Assembly (NCBI GenBank): GCA_024639125.1
Contig: JAHEJA010000022.1
Location: 1 to 32,922, forward strand
From: Paracoccaceae bacterium
GTDB lineage: Bacteria > Pseudomonadota > Alphaproteobacteria > Rhodobacterales > Rhodobacteraceae
Direction: 5' to 3'
DNA: 32,922 nucleotides
The notes below the pieces were generated by a model. That model worked only from the letters and a program-made list of their open reading frames with translations, ran no database searches and was not told the origin of the DNA. Positions 7,708 to 17,033 of this stretch are shown one piece after another (the stretch's first letter is position 1; each line of letters opens with the position of its first letter). The position numbers were made by a program, and so were the translations under genes.

Positions 7708-8163
7708 ATGAAGTTAGACACCACAGATAAAAAAATCCTACAGTTTTTGCAAAATGATTCCGATCAAAGTGTGGATATCATTGCCGAGCATGTTTCCTTG
7801 TCGCGGAATGCTGTTTGGCGTCGGATCAAACTGTTAGAGGACGCAGGTTATATTGCGAAACGCGTTGCTCTTTTGAATGCTGATCTTTTGAATGTCGGGC
7901 TGACTGTTTTTATTCAAATCAAAACATCTCAGCACACGCATGACTGGGCCAACGATTTGGCACGTGTCAGCCGGATGCTTCCGCAAATTCAAAGCGTATT
8001 TAGAATGACCGGTGAATTGGATTATCTTATTAAAGCTCGCGTTAGTGACATGAAGGATTATGATCTTCTTTATCAACAACTTACACAGCATCTTTCACTT
8101 AGTGATGTCTCTGCAAGCTTTGTTATGGAAAACATCAAAGACACAACTGCGCTGCCAATTTAG
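7708..8163 (+). CDS. Lrp/AsnC-family transcriptional regulator
   Basis: A 151-residue one-domain-plus-sensor regulator. The N-terminal helix-turn-helix spans about residues 5-50 (DTTDKKILQFLQNDSD, then VSLSRNAVWRRIKLLEDAGYI). The C-terminal RAM/AsnC ligand domain follows (VFIQIKTSQHTHDW, SVFRMTGELDYLIKARVSD). Such proteins form octamers and sense amino acids, usually controlling a neighbouring gene and themselves. I chose the ATG at 7708 because the protein then starts MKLDTTDKK like the family; the frame is open to a TTG at 7678, and neither has a clear ribosome site. The divergent neighbour is a DUF6356 gene, not an amino-acid transporter, so the target is not evident. Confidence 0.85.
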   Translation: MKLDTTDKKILQFLQNDSDQSVDIIAEHVSLSRNAVWRRIKLLEDAGYIAKRVALLNADLLNVGLTVFIQIKTSQHTHDWANDLARVSRMLPQIQSVFRMTGELDYLIKARVSDMKDYDLLYQQLTQHLSLSDVSASFVMENIKDTTALPI

Positions 8164-8166
8164 CAC

Positions 8167-8192
8167 GAAAAAATGGGGGCCGTTGGCCCCCA
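8167..8192 (-). terminator. Rho-independent terminator downstream of nrdJ
   Basis: GGGGGCC (8175-8181) and GGCCCCC (8185-8191) form a perfect 7-bp stem around a 3-base loop, extended by T8174-A8192. On the minus strand the stem is followed by a run of T (8173-8168), making it a strong terminator for nrdJ. On the plus strand the tail is only GTTTCG, so it would serve the Lrp-type gene weakly. Confidence 0.8.
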
Positions 8193-8200
8193 GTTTCGTC

Positions 8201-8278
8201 GCTCAAGCTCTTCATTGACTGCTCGGAAATTAAATTGCCTGTGGCTTGAGCTGCGTCAGGGGCGAGCGCACTCGCCCC
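8201..8278 (-). other. Structured 3' untranslated region of nrdJ
   Basis: Between the nrdJ stop (8285) and its terminator the minus-strand RNA can fold into two more elements. A perfect 8-bp hairpin (GGGGCGAG 8259-8266 with CTCGCCCC 8271-8278, four-base loop) begins seven bases after the stop codon. A longer stem joins GCTCAAGC (8201-8208) to GCTTGAGC (8244-8251). Neither the first hairpin nor the stem is followed by a T run, so these are not simply extra terminators. Confidence 0.5.
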
Positions 8279-8284
8279 GTGTTC

Positions 8285-11200
8285 TTAGGAACACCCGGAT
8301 GTCCCACCGCAGGTATTACATTTCATACATGTTCCATTGCGCACCAAGGTGTAGTTCCCGCAATCCCCACAAGGATCGCCTTCGTAGCCTTGCATTTTAG
8401 CTTTGAGACGCGCGTCCATTGGCGTGCTTTCTGCAACTGAGCGCGCTTCGGGGATCAAAGTTTGCACTGCTGCCAGTGGATCAGAGACCTGACTGAAATC
8501 AAATGCCGTTGCTTGACCACCTTGAAGCACAACCAATTCTTGTGGAACACGCTTGCGAAGATAACCAGACGAGCTAATTTGTTTCAGAACTTCCAATGAC
8601 TTAGACGCTCTTCCTTCGCTAACTTCTTGGACGTTGGACACGCCTTCGTCTTGACCGCGCCCGATATCATCGAATGTCGCACCTTCGGGTTTGACATGTG
8701 CCAAATCGGTGCGATCCAAATAGCTGACCGCCAATTCGCGGAAAATATAATCCAAGATCGACGTTGCATTTTTGATGCTATCGTTGCCTTGAACCATGCC
8801 CGCCGGTTCAAATTTGGTAAAGGTAAAGGCGTCAACGAATTCTTCTAGTGGCACACCATACTGAAGCCCAACAGAAACCGCGATGGCAAAGTTATTCATC
8901 ATCGCGCGGAACCCTGCGCCTTCTTTGTGCATATCAATAAAGATTTCACCCAAAGATCCGTCAGAATATTCCCCCGTCCGAAGATATACTTTGTGCCCAC
9001 CAACGATGGCCTTTTGTGTATATCCCTTGCGGCGCTCAGGCATCTTTGTGCGCTCGGATTTGTTGATTTCCTTGATGATCACTTTTTCGATGATCTTCTC
9101 GGCCAAAACAGCTGCTTTTTCCTGGGTTGATCCAGTTTCCAAGATCTCTGCTGCTTCGTCATCGTCTTCGATCAGTGCTGCTGCCAAAGGCTGAGACAGT
9201 TTTGAACCATCACGATACAATGCGTTGGCTTTAACCCCCAATGACCAGCTCAGTTCATATGCCTTTTTGCAATCCTCAATCGAGGCATCATTCGCCATGT
9301 TGATCGTCTTGGAAATCGCACCTGAAATGAACGACTGTGCAGCGGCCATCATAAAGATATGGCTGTTAACCGACAGATAACGCTTGCCTTTTTTGCCACA
9401 TGGATTGGCGCAATCAAAGATATGATAATGATCTTGGCTTAGGTGCGGCGCCCCTTCTAGGGTCATCGTTCCACAAACGTGATCATTCGCTGCTTCGATT
9501 TCTGCGCGGCTAAAGCCCAAGTGACGCAGCAAATCAAAACTAGGGTCATTTAATTTTGCATCCGGAATCCCAAGCACTTTGGTGCAGAAATCCACGCCCA
9601 AGGTCCATTGGTTGAACACGAAGCGAATATCAAACGCAGACCCAAGCGCTGCTTCGACTTTGTTGATTTCCGTTTGAGAAAATCCATGCCCAACCAGCGA
9701 GGTATGGTTGATGACTGGCGCGTTGCCGATTGATCCATGCCCAACAGCATATGAGACGATTTCTTCGATATGTGCTGACCCATAGCCAAGCTTGGCAAGC
9801 GCCGCCGGAACCGATTGATTGATAATTTTGAAATATCCGCCACCAGCAAGTTTTTTGAACTTGACCAAGGCAAAATCGGGTTCAATACCTGTAGTGTCAC
9901 AATCCATCACCAAGCCAATGGTGCCAGTTGGTGCAATCACGGACACTTGGGCGTTGCGATACCCGTGCTTTTCCCCAAGTCGCAGGGCTTCGTCCCAGCA
10001 TTCTTTGGACAAAGCGATCAAATCCTGATCCGGACAATTTGCATGATCAAGCGCAACAGGGTTCACGTTTAATGCTTCAAAGCCCTCGGTTTTGCCATAG
10101 GCCGCGGCGCGGTGGTTGCGAATAACCCGCAACATATGATCGGCGTTTTTCGCATAGCCCGGGAATGCCCCCAATTCGCCAGCCATTTCAGCGCTGGTTG
10201 CATAGGCAACGCCGGACATGATCGCCGTGATCGCCCCACAGAGGGCACGACCTTCGTCGCTGTCATACCCAAAGCCCATGTTCATCAACAACCCACCGAT
10301 ATTGGCATAACCAAGCCCGAGGGTGCGGAAATCATAAGAGCGCTGTGCAATTTCCTTTGACGGGAATTGCGCCATCAAAACGGATATTTCCAATGTCACA
10401 GTCCAAAGTCGTGACGCGTGGATAAAATCATCTGCCAAGAATTTGCCGTCTTTTAGAAACGTCAGCAAATTCATAGACGCAAGGTTGCACGCCGTATCAT
10501 CCAAGAACATGTATTCTGAACACGGGTTTGACCCACGGATTTGACCATCTTCTGGGCAGGTATGCCATGCATTCACGGTATCATGAAACTGTATCCCCGG
10601 ATCCGCACAGGCCCAAGCCGCATGACCCACATCTTCCCATAGATCGCGCGCCTTGATGGTTTTTGTGATTTCACCGTTAACACGGCTTAGCAAATTCCAA
10701 TCGCCATCATTTTTCACGGCATCAAGGAACCCATCGGTCACCCGAATGGAGTTATTCGAGTTTTGGCCAGAGACTGATGCATAAGCTTCACTATCCCAAT
10801 CTGTGTCGTATGTTGGGAATTCAATGCCTTCGTATCCTTGACGCGCATAATCAAGGACCCGTTTCACATAGGTTTCAGGAATTGATACTTTTTTCGCAGA
10901 CCGAATAGCGGATTTTAGCGATGGGTTCTTGGTTGGATCAACCGCATCTTCGCTGCTGCCATCCCATTCGCGGATCGCGGCAAATATTTCGTTTAGCTTT
11001 TGTTCGTGAATTTTCGAACCAGCAACGATGCTTGCAACTTTTTGTTCTTCTTTGACTTTCCAATTGATGAATTCTTCGATGTCCGGATGATCGGCATCTA
11101 CAATCACCATCTTTGCCGCACGGCGGGTTGTGCCACCTGATTTAATGGCGCCCGCTGCACGATCACCAATTTTCAGGAACCCCATAAGACCAGAGGATTT

Positions 11201-11926
11201 ACCGCCGCCTGACAGCGCCTCGCCTGAGCCACGAAGCGAGCTAAAGTTTGATCCTGTGCCAGATCCGTATTTGAACAGGCGTGCTTCGCGCACCCACAAA
11301 TCCATAATACCGCCATCATTTACCAAATCATCGCTGACGGATTGGATAAAGCATGCATGCGGTTGTGGATGTTCGTACGCCGATTCAGATTTGACCAATT
11401 TACCGGTTTTGTAATCCACGTAATGATGCCCTTGGCTCGGACCATCAATGCCATAGGCCCAATGTAGACCCGTGTTGAACCACTGCGGGCTGTTGGGCGC
11501 CGCTTTTTGCGTGGCTAACATAAACCGCATTTCATCGAAATATGCGCGTGCATCTTCTTCGGTGGTGAAATAGCCACCTTTCCACCCCCAATACGTCCAT
11601 GCACCAGCCAAACGATCAAATACTTGTTTTGATGATGTTTCACCTATTTTTACGGTGTCAGCTGACGCAGGAACAGAGCGCCACAGAAATTCGGGAACAT
11701 CTTTTTCTTTTACACGCTTAAGGTCAACGGGAACGCCGGCTTTGCGGAAATATTTCTGCGCAATAACATCGCTTGCGACTTGTGACCATGACTTGGGTAC
11801 TTCAACGTTATCTAGATGAAATACAACGGTCCCATCGGGGTTTCGGATTTCAGATGTCGTTGTTGTGAAATGAATAGCCCCATAAGCGTCTTGCCCAGCT
11901 GTCGTAAACTTGCGTTCAATTTTCAT
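8285..11926 (-). CDS. nrdJ: Vitamin B12-dependent ribonucleotide reductase (class II)
   Basis: Reduces ribonucleotides to deoxyribonucleotides using adenosylcobalamin as radical source, independent of oxygen. The 1213-residue length is that of the large alphaproteobacterial form. Visible features are a catalytic cysteine (Cys192 in HACFIQS), the [13 protein letters not shown] loop at about 221-233, the radical-site motif NPCSEYMF at 467-474 (Asn467, Cys469, Glu471), [16 protein letters not shown], a C-terminal insert region, and a cysteine-rich tail ([17 protein letters not shown]) likely binding zinc or serving as redox shuttle. The start ATG at 11926 follows only a weak GGGACG. Downstream lies a strong terminator; upstream a possible NrdR box but no cobalamin riboswitch that I can see. 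Confidence 0.97.
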   Translation of the reverse strand: MKIERKFTTAGQDAYGAIHFTTTTSEIRNPDGTVVFHLDNVEVPKSWSQVASDVIAQKYFRKAGVPVDLKRVKEKDVPEFLWRSVPASADTVKIGETSSKQVFDRLAGAWTYWGWKGGYFTTEEDARAYFDEMRFMLATQKAAPNSPQWFNTGLHWAYGIDGPSQGHHYVDYKTGKLVKSESAYEHPQPHACFIQSVSDDLVNDGGIMDLWVREARLFKYGSGTGSNFSSLRGSGEALSGGGKSSGLMGFLKIGDRAAGAIKSGGTTRRAAKMVIVDADHPDIEEFINWKVKEEQKVASIVAGSKIHEQKLNEIFAAIREWDGSSEDAVDPTKNPSLKSAIRSAKKVSIPETYVKRVLDYARQGYEGIEFPTYDTDWDSEAYASVSGQNSNNSIRVTDGFLDAVKNDGDWNLLSRVNGEITKTIKARDLWEDVGHAAWACADPGIQFHDTVNAWHTCPEDGQIRGSNPCSEYMFLDDTACNLASMNLLTFLKDGKFLADDFIHASRLWTVTLEISVLMAQFPSKEIAQRSYDFRTLGLGYANIGGLLMNMGFGYDSDEGRALCGAITAIMSGVAYATSAEMAGELGAFPGYAKNADHMLRVIRNHRAAAYGKTEGFEALNVNPVALDHANCPDQDLIALSKECWDEALRLGEKHGYRNAQVSVIAPTGTIGLVMDCDTTGIEPDFALVKFKKLAGGGYFKIINQSVPAALAKLGYGSAHIEEIVSYAVGHGSIGNAPVINHTSLVGHGFSQTEINKVEAALGSAFDIRFVFNQWTLGVDFCTKVLGIPDAKLNDPSFDLLRHLGFSRAEIEAANDHVCGTMTLEGAPHLSQDHYHIFDCANPCGKKGKRYLSVNSHIFMMAAAQSFISGAISKTINMANDASIEDCKKAYELSWSLGVKANALYRDGSKLSQPLAAALIEDDDEAAEILETGSTQEKAAVLAEKIIEKVIIKEINKSERTKMPERRKGYTQKAIVGGHKVYLRTGEYSDGSLGEIFIDMHKEGAGFRAMMNNFAIAVSVGLQYGVPLEEFVDAFTFTKFEPAGMVQGNDSIKNATSILDYIFRELAVSYLDRTDLAHVKPEGATFDDIGRGQDEGVSNVQEVSEGRASKSLEVLKQISSSGYLRKRVPQELVVLQGGQATAFDFSQVSDPLAAVQTLIPEARSVAESTPMDARLKAKMQGYEGDPCGDCGNYTLVRNGTCMKCNTCGGTSGCS

Positions 11927-11985
11927 TTTTCGTCCCGTTCCAAAATTTATGCAAAAGGAATTGCTGTATCTGACTTCTCAGAGCA

Positions 11986-12010
11986 ACGTTCCTTAAAACT
12001 ACGTTCTTAA
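11986..12010. repeat. Short direct repeat upstream of nrdJ
   Basis: ACGTTCCTTAA (11986-11996) and ACGTTCTTAA (12001-12010) are near-identical, starting 15 bases apart, 60 to 84 bases before the nrdJ start. They could be a paired operator. The GTTC cores are 11 bases apart, so this is not a standard alphaproteobacterial SOS box. Confidence 0.4.
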
Positions 12011-12036
12011 TTTTTTACGACATCAACATGAACTAC

Positions 12037-12052
12037 ACACAACATATAGTAG
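12037..12052 (-). promoter_or_regulatory. Possible NrdR box upstream of nrdJ
   Basis: ACACAACATATAGTAG matches the palindromic NrdR consensus (ACACWATATATWGTGT) at 13 of 16 positions. It lies about 110 bases before the nrdJ start codon. NrdR represses ribonucleotide reductase genes in many bacteria. The usual second box one helical phase away is not clear: the palindrome at 12059-12070 is about 20 bases off, centre to centre, and poorly matched. Confidence 0.4.
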
Positions 12053-12193
12053 GACACCGCAACTTGTTGCACTAATTGGCGGAGATTTGGGGGTAAGGTC
12101 AACGATTTTATTTTGGTGTTATCCGCAACTTTTGCCTTGACGGATTGCATAGGTTTTAACCGCAGCACTCGACTGTTTCCCAGGCTAACTTTT

Positions 12194-12238
12194 GCAGCCC
12201 TAACATGACATCCTAAAAAATCGTTAGTTTCGGGCTGC
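12194..12238. repeat. Inverted repeat in the nrdJ upstream region
   Basis: GCAGCCC (12194-12200) is exactly complementary to GGGCTGC (12232-12238), and the adjoining TAAC (12201-12204) can pair with GTTA (12223-12226) across a bulge. No T run follows on either strand directly after the stem. It may be a structured RNA segment or a protein site. Confidence 0.35.
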
Positions 12239-12444
12239 TTAACTCTTCGATTTAAGATCGCGGTTTAAATGAAATTATCCGAATCTATTGCGCGGACTAT
12301 ACCAACGGATTAGGCTAAAAAAATTTTATAAAAATTGATATATGAACACTTAAGACGCACCTAGAAACAGCACACAAAATACCAAAAACATTCTATAGAC
12401 AGTGTTAGCTATCAAAAACCTGCGGTGATGCATTTTTTGGAAAA

Positions 12445-12521
12445 TGGTCGGGACGGCAAGATTCGAACTTGCGACCTACGGTACCCAAAACCGTCGCGCT
12501 ACCAGGCTGCGCTACGCCCCG
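12445..12521 (-). tRNA. tRNA-Pro (anticodon TGG)
   Basis: A complete 77-base cloverleaf on the minus strand. The acceptor stem CGGGGCG pairs with CGTCCCG (one G-T wobble), the D arm contains AGCGCAGCCTGGTAGCGC, and the anticodon loop is TTTGGGT with TGG at 12487-12485. The T arm contains GTTCGAATC, and the discriminator base is A. The terminal CCA is encoded (12447-12445). Four T follow the CCA directly. It lies alone between the DUF192 gene and nrdJ on the same strand. Confidence 0.96.
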
Positions 12522-12599
12522 ACTGACGCGGTGTCTAAACAATGTAATTGGATTTGAAAAGAGCAATTGCAACAAAAGTTTCAGAAATTTGGATTTTTT

Positions 12600-13088
12600 T
12601 TAACTTGTTGGACAAAGCCAGGTTAATGGGTCACGACGAGCAGGATTCAAAAGTTGATCATTTTCCGAAATACCAAGGAGATTGGCCATACCGCCATTGA
12701 TTTCTAACACAAACTTGATTGTGTCACCGCCCCAAATCGGCGTGGTATCATGTGGAATTGCATTAGAGTGTAATGTGACGATAGTGCCGTTTTCATCGGC
12801 AAAAATCATGTCTAGTGGAATTTCTGTATTTTTCATCCAAAACGAAGTCGTTTGTGGAGCTTCAAATTCAAAGAGCATTCCAGACATACGCGGCATGCTC
12901 TTGCGATACATCAGCCCCGTGGCGCGCTCTTGTGGTGTGGCTGCGATTTCTACATTAAAGCGGACTTCGCCAAACGCACCGATGACATGAACTGTCGACA
13001 TATCGCAATTCTCAGCCGCATATCCAATATTCGCAGCCCAAAAATTACCAAGAATAATCGCTATTATTTGACTTGTGCGCTTTCCCAT
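12600..13088 (-). CDS. DUF192 family exported protein
   Basis: A 162-residue protein with a signal peptide (hydrophobic residues 8-20, likely cleavage after GYAA at about 25) and one DUF192 domain covering residues 33-150. The family signature is complete: [45 protein letters not shown], and [17 protein letters not shown]192 proteins are small beta-barrels of unknown function that are exported or lipid-anchored. The ATG at 13088 has GAGG upstream and lies 25 bases inside the end of the cold-shock-domain gene, so the two are co-transcribed and probably translationally coupled. The tRNA-Pro gene follows downstream. Confidence 0.88.
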   Translation of the reverse strand: MGKRTSQIIAIILGNFWAANIGYAAENCDMSTVHVIGAFGEVRFNVEIAATPQERATGLMYRKSMPRMSGMLFEFEAPQTTSFWMKNTEIPLDMIFADENGTIVTLHSNAIPHDTTPIWGGDTIKFVLEINGGMANLLGISENDQLLNPARRDPLTWLCPTS

Positions 13089-13597
13089 GGGCTTACCTCG
13101 GCTGCCATTTTGCCACGTTTGCCATCGATAATACGCAAACTTACGGCTTCACCCGCAATCAAATCAGCAAGACCAGAGCGGCGCAAGACCTCTATGTGCA
13201 CAAAAATGTCAGAGCTATCGCCATAAGCATTTGCAAACCCAAAGCCTTTACCCTTGTCGAACCATTTCACCCGTGCAGGCAAAAGCGGCAGCGCATTTAG
13301 TTCGTCATCGTCCAACTCTTGAAAATCCGCCAAGGGTGCAGAGGTTAAGTTTGGAGGTTGAATAGAAATGATTTCTACCGCTTGTGTCCCGCGATCCGTA
13401 TGCTGGGCCATGACAGTAATACGCGCGTTATCCGCAACCGAACTCTGTCCGAAATTGCGCAGAACGTTTGCATGCAGCAAAACATCATCACCGGTTCCAT
13501 CAGCAACGATGAACCCGAACCCTTTGGCAGGGTCGAACCATTTTACTATGCCATTCAGCTCGTGCTGAGCGTTATCATGTCCCACGTACATCACCAT
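13064..13597 (-). CDS. Cold-shock protein with two cold-shock domains
   Basis: A 177-residue nucleic-acid-binding protein with tandem cold-shock domains. The first spans about residues 13-80 with RNP1-type KGFGFI at 25-30 and RNP2-type VLLHA at 39-43. The second spans about 107-172 with KGFGFA at 117-122 and IFVHI at 131-135. An acidic linker ([13 protein letters not shown]) joins them. Double-CSD proteins are characteristic of Alphaproteobacteria and act as RNA chaperones or in stationary phase. The start is taken at 13597; a second ATG two codons later is equally possible, and the Shine-Dalgarno-like GGTGGG is somewhat distant. A 125-base leader separates it from pdxH. Confidence 0.9.
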   Translation of the reverse strand: MVMYVGHDNAQHELNGIVKWFDPAKGFGFIVADGTGDDVLLHANVLRNFGQSSVADNARITVMAQHTDRGTQAVEIISIQPPNLTSAPLADFQELDDDELNALPLLPARVKWFDKGKGFGFANAYGDSSDIFVHIEVLRRSGLADLIAGEAVSLRIIDGKRGKMAAEVSPWESAQVK

Positions 13598-13722
13598 AAT
13601 AGTTAATCATCCCACCATTAGTCTTGCTACATTATCCATACGGATTGCAACAATAATAAAGTGTTTGAAAACAATCTATTACATTTCATGCGACGTGAAA
13701 ATACGTTTATGATGCGTTAATG

Positions 13723-14328
13723 TTATGGGTATAATCGCTGCTTCGCCCACGACTCGTTAACCGTTTGACGTTTAAAAACAAATCTATCGTGCAGGCGAAA
13801 TTCACCATCTGCCCATAGTTCGACTTCTGTTGGAAGGATACGAAATCCACCCCAAAATTCTGGTCGTTTTGGAGACAACCCATGCGTGGCCGATATCTTG
13901 GCAACGTCCGCCATCAAAGACGTCCGGGAAGACAGCGGCTGTGATTGCTTTGACGCGATCGCCCCTAGGCGGCTTTTTAGGGATCGTGAGTTAAAATATT
14001 CATCGGCCTTTTGACCTTCTTCGCGTTCAACATGTCCACGCACTCGGACTTGGCGTCGCAAAGATTTCCAATGCATGACAAAAGCAGCTTTTCCCGCGGC
14101 TTCGATTTCTTGGGCCTTTTTGCTTGTGTAATTTGTATAAAAAACGAAAGCGTCCGGCTCGATGTCTTTTAAAAGAACCATGCGTGCGTTGGGCATCCCA
14201 TCTGAATCCACTGTAGACAAAGCAATCGCATTTGGGTCGTTCAGTTCGGTTTTTTCCGCCTCGCTTAACCAGCGGCGTGCGATTTCGATTGGGCAGTCAC
14301 CTTCGAATATATTTGGTTTATTGGTCAT
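13723..14328 (-). CDS. pdxH: Pyridoxamine 5'-phosphate oxidase
   Basis: FMN enzyme that oxidises pyridoxamine or pyridoxine 5'-phosphate to pyridoxal 5'-phosphate, the last step of vitamin B6 synthesis and salvage. The 201-residue protein has the family's landmarks: [11 protein letters not shown]-like start of the barrel ([24 protein letters not shown]), [26 protein letters not shown], the FWGGFRILP segment, and the C-terminal WAKQRLYP that closes the active site. Length is slightly below the E. coli enzyme, typical for Rhodobacterales. It is divergent from fabI with about 120 bases between them. Confidence 0.96.
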   Translation of the reverse strand: MTNKPNIFEGDCPIEIARRWLSEAEKTELNDPNAIALSTVDSDGMPNARMVLLKDIEPDAFVFYTNYTSKKAQEIEAAGKAAFVMHWKSLRRQVRVRGHVEREEGQKADEYFNSRSLKSRLGAIASKQSQPLSSRTSLMADVAKISATHGLSPKRPEFWGGFRILPTEVELWADGEFRLHDRFVFKRQTVNESWAKQRLYP

Positions 14329-14450
14329 TTATATGGTCCTGACTCAGTATATTTTAACATTTGTTGCCAGACTAGCGTGTCATGTTGCTTGATGCCATGC
14401 GCACAATCGCCTAAACGGTATTAAAAGGCAAAATGGGTGGAGATGACGTG

Positions 14451-15272
14451 ATGTCAAATAATCTTATGGCTGGCAAACGTGGCCTTATTATGGGTCTTGC
14501 CAATGACAAGTCTATTGCATGGGGTATTGCAAAGGCTTTGGGCGATGCAGGCGCGGAAATGGCGTTTTCATATCAAGGCGAAGCATTGAAAAAGCGCGTG
14601 GGTCCTTTGGCGGCACAAGTCGGCAGCGATTTTCTATTGGAATGTGATGTTACCAATATGGACAGCGTTGATGCCGTGTTCGCAGACATAAAAGAGCGCT
14701 GGGGGACGATTGACTTTATCGTGCATGCCATTGGTTTCTCTGACAAAGCCGAACTTCGTGGGCGCTATGTCGACACGAGCCGCGATAACTTTAACATGAC
14801 CATGGATATCTCTGTGTATTCCTTTACGGCTGTGGCGCAGCGTGCAGAAAAATTGATGCCAAATGGTGGCTCGATGTTGACCATGACCTATTACGGTGCC
14901 GAGCAAGTTATGCCGCATTACAACGTGATGGGCGTGGCCAAGGCGGCACTCGAAGCATCGATTAAATACCTTGCCGAGGATTTGGGCAAAGACAACATCC
15001 GCGTCAATGCAATCTCGGCAGGCCCGATCAAAACGCTTGCGGCGTCGGGAATCGGCGATTTCCGCTATATCCTGAAATGGAATGAATTGAATTCCCCCCT
15101 TCGTCGCAATGTCACAATCGAAGATGTGGGCAAATCCGCACTTTATCTGTTGTCTGATCTTGGGTCTGGTGTGACCGGTGAAAACCTGCATGTCGATGCG
15201 GGCTATCACGTGGTCGGCATGAAAGCCGTGGATGCCCCTGACATTGATGTTGTAACAGGAAGGAAAGACTAA
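14451..15272 (+). CDS. fabI: Enoyl-ACP reductase (NADH)
   Basis: Catalyses the last reduction of each fatty-acid elongation cycle. The 273-residue protein is an SDR of the FabI type: [20 protein letters not shown] at the cofactor site, and catalytic Tyr148, Tyr157 and Lys164 in YYGAEQ...[10 protein letters not shown] chose the ATG at 14451 because GGAG lies eight bases upstream and [11 protein letters not shown] is the usual N-terminus; an in-frame ATG at 14433 with AAAAGG upstream is the alternative. It opens a tight run with gpt, whose ATG shares the last base of the fabI TAA. Some genomes carry two fabI copies; this window cannot tell. Confidence 0.95.
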   Translation: MSNNLMAGKRGLIMGLANDKSIAWGIAKALGDAGAEMAFSYQGEALKKRVGPLAAQVGSDFLLECDVTNMDSVDAVFADIKERWGTIDFIVHAIGFSDKAELRGRYVDTSRDNFNMTMDISVYSFTAVAQRAEKLMPNGGSMLTMTYYGAEQVMPHYNVMGVAKAALEASIKYLAEDLGKDNIRVNAISAGPIKTLAASGIGDFRYILKWNELNSPLRRNVTIEDVGKSALYLLSDLGSGVTGENLHVDAGYHVVGMKAVDAPDIDVVTGRKD

Positions 15273-15775
15273 TGAGCGACCGTCTTCCACATGAAAAAGG
15301 GTTCCACGTCAGCTGGGATCAATTGCACCGCGATGCACGGGCATTGGCATGGCGCTTGGATGGGCAAGGCCCCGACAATGGCGCATGGCGTGCGGTTGTT
15401 GCGATCACACGTGGTGGGATGGCGCCGGCAATGATTGTGGCGCGTGAATTGGATATTCGCATGGTCGATACCATTTCGGTAAAATCGTATAACCACCAAT
15501 CACAATCCGAACCTCAGGTTATCAAATCGCCCGATATGTCCGTTATCGGTGATGGCGAAGGCGTTTTGGTGGTCGATGATTTGGTCGATACCGGTAAAAC
15601 ATTGGAAGTGGTGCGCAAACATATGCCCAAAGCACATGTTGCAACAGTCTATGCCAAACCAATGGGACGCCCCCAAGTTGACAGCTTTATCACTGAAGTC
15701 AGCCAAGACACTTGGATCTTTTTCCCTTGGGATATGGCCTTGCAATATGTCGAGCCCTATCGCGGCAAGGATTAA
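15272..15775 (+). CDS. gpt: Xanthine-guanine phosphoribosyltransferase
   Basis: Purine salvage enzyme that joins xanthine or guanine to PRPP. The 167-residue protein has the PRPP-binding motif [13 protein letters not shown] at about 98-110, the [16 protein letters not shown] segment near 45-60 and the SVKSYNHQ loop near 69-76, all typical of Gpt. The start overlaps the fabI stop by one base (TAATG), with AGGAAAG before it. The next gene's GTG follows the gpt stop with no gap. Joined to fabI by spacing rather than by pathway. Confidence 0.93.
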   Translation: MSDRLPHEKGFHVSWDQLHRDARALAWRLDGQGPDNGAWRAVVAITRGGMAPAMIVARELDIRMVDTISVKSYNHQSQSEPQVIKSPDMSVIGDGEGVLVVDDLVDTGKTLEVVRKHMPKAHVATVYAKPMGRPQVDSFITEVSQDTWIFFPWDMALQYVEPYRGKD

Positions 15776-16996
15776 GTGAAGCATCACAATAATACGCGCA
15801 AGGGCCGTACCGCAAAAACGGCCCCTGCCCCTATAAAAGTCGCCCAAACTTGGCTTGCGACTATTTCCCCAACTCCTGACAAGCCGTTGATTGATGTTTC
15901 CCAAGCAGCGCCAACAGCGCCGCCGCATCCGGACATGTTGCGCCATATGTCACAACGGGTTTTGTCAGAACCAAGCTTACATCGCTATGGCCCAATTCTG
16001 GGAAATGCCGCCTTGCGACAGGCAATGGCTGCCCATTGGACACAGTCATACCAAGCTGACATATCAAATCAAAACGTTGCTATTACGTCGGGGTGTAACC
16101 AAGCATTTTGTGCAGTCGTATCCGCAATCGCTGATCAAGGGGATAATATCATTCTGCCGCGTCCTTGGTATTTCAATCATAATATGTGGTTGGAAATGAA
16201 CGATATTGAAACACGCGCTCTGGCCTGTAATGCCGATATGCTGCCTAACCCAGATCATGCTGCGTCATTGATTGATGCAAACACCAAGGCAATTTGCTTG
16301 GTCACACCGAACAATCCAACGGGTGTTGAATATCCGTCATCTTTGCTGGATGCATTTTACGACCTAGCGCGCAAGCATGGCATCAAATTGATTTTGGACG
16401 AAACCTACAAAGATTTTAGAAGAGGTGACGGTCCGCCCCATAGGTTGGTTCAAAACACAGATGCCTTGGAAACCGTCATCCAACTGTATTCCTTTTCCAA
16501 AGTGTATCGACTGATGGGCCATCGCATTGGCGCCATTATTACATCCGCTACCCTGCTCAACGAGATTGAAAAATTTCTGGATACAGTGACAATCTGTGCA
16601 ACTCCCTTGGGTCAAGACGCAGCACTGTTTGGATTAGAGCATTTGACAGAATGGGTCGAAGATCAACGCCAAGTCATTTTATCAAAACAATCTATTTTTC
16701 GACAGGCATTTACGGAATTAGAACCCTTGGGCTGGCGGATACTTGGGTGTGGTGCGTATTTTGCTTATATTTCATATCCTTTTGACATGATCGCAACGGA
16801 ATTTGCACAGCGCCTGGTCGAAGATCAGCACATCCTTGCCTTGCCGTGCGATATGTTTGTGCCAGTGTCAGAACATGGAAAACATCGCCACCTGCGCATT
16901 GCATTTGCCAATATTGATCAAAGCGAGATTGAAAAAATGGTCGAAAGGCTGACAAATCTGCCCTATCGCCTTGCCCCTTCTGCAAAGGGCGCGTAG
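15776..16996 (+). CDS. PLP-dependent aminotransferase, class I/II
   Basis: A fold-type I aminotransferase of 406 residues. Motifs seen are the substrate-side GCNQAF near 106-111, TPNNPTG at 177-183, the PLP ring contacts Asp208 and Tyr211 in LILDETYKDF, the Schiff-base Lys242 in YSFSK, and Arg250. The N-terminal 20 residues are basic and not conserved in the family, so a later start is possible; the GTG at 15776 directly follows the gpt stop codon. Family membership is firm but the amino-acid substrate is not recognisable. Its place before ppiD and trpE does not identify a pathway. Confidence 0.87.
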   Translation: MKHHNNTRKGRTAKTAPAPIKVAQTWLATISPTPDKPLIDVSQAAPTAPPHPDMLRHMSQRVLSEPSLHRYGPILGNAALRQAMAAHWTQSYQADISNQNVAITSGCNQAFCAVVSAIADQGDNIILPRPWYFNHNMWLEMNDIETRALACNADMLPNPDHAASLIDANTKAICLVTPNNPTGVEYPSSLLDAFYDLARKHGIKLILDETYKDFRRGDGPPHRLVQNTDALETVIQLYSFSKVYRLMGHRIGAIITSATLLNEIEKFLDTVTICATPLGQDAALFGLEHLTEWVEDQRQVILSKQSIFRQAFTELEPLGWRILGCGAYFAYISYPFDMIATEFAQRLVEDQHILALPCDMFVPVSEHGKHRHLRIAFANIDQSEIEKMVERLTNLPYRLAPSAKGA

Positions 16997-17033
16997 ACAT
17001 TCTGCAAAACTATTTCACAGTGGTGAGGATCGA

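Larger units (their letters stand above)
11927..12444. other. 518-base intergenic region between tRNA-Pro and nrdJ
   Basis: No credible coding frame is present; the longest ATG frame noticed (12028, 15 codons) has no support. The region is A+T rich with many T and A runs. It carries a direct repeat (11986-12010), a NrdR-box-like palindrome (12037-12052), a GCAACTTGTTGC palindrome (12059-12070) and a 7-bp inverted repeat (12194-12238). It should hold the nrdJ promoter on the minus strand, but I cannot place one with confidence. Confidence 0.6.

Noticed and set aside
11988-12006. GTTC repeated upstream of nrdJ, considered as an SOS box
   Set aside because: The two GTTC are 11 bases apart, not seven as the alphaproteobacterial LexA operator requires.
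11927-12444. Cobalamin riboswitch in front of nrdJ
   Set aside because: I looked for the conserved B12-box segment and the GCCACTG element on the minus strand and saw neither. A covariance search would settle this.
14634-15290. Minus-strand open frame of 218 codons opposite fabI
   Set aside because: Antisense to a conserved gene, His- and Cys-rich as expected for a shadow frame; no plausible motif.
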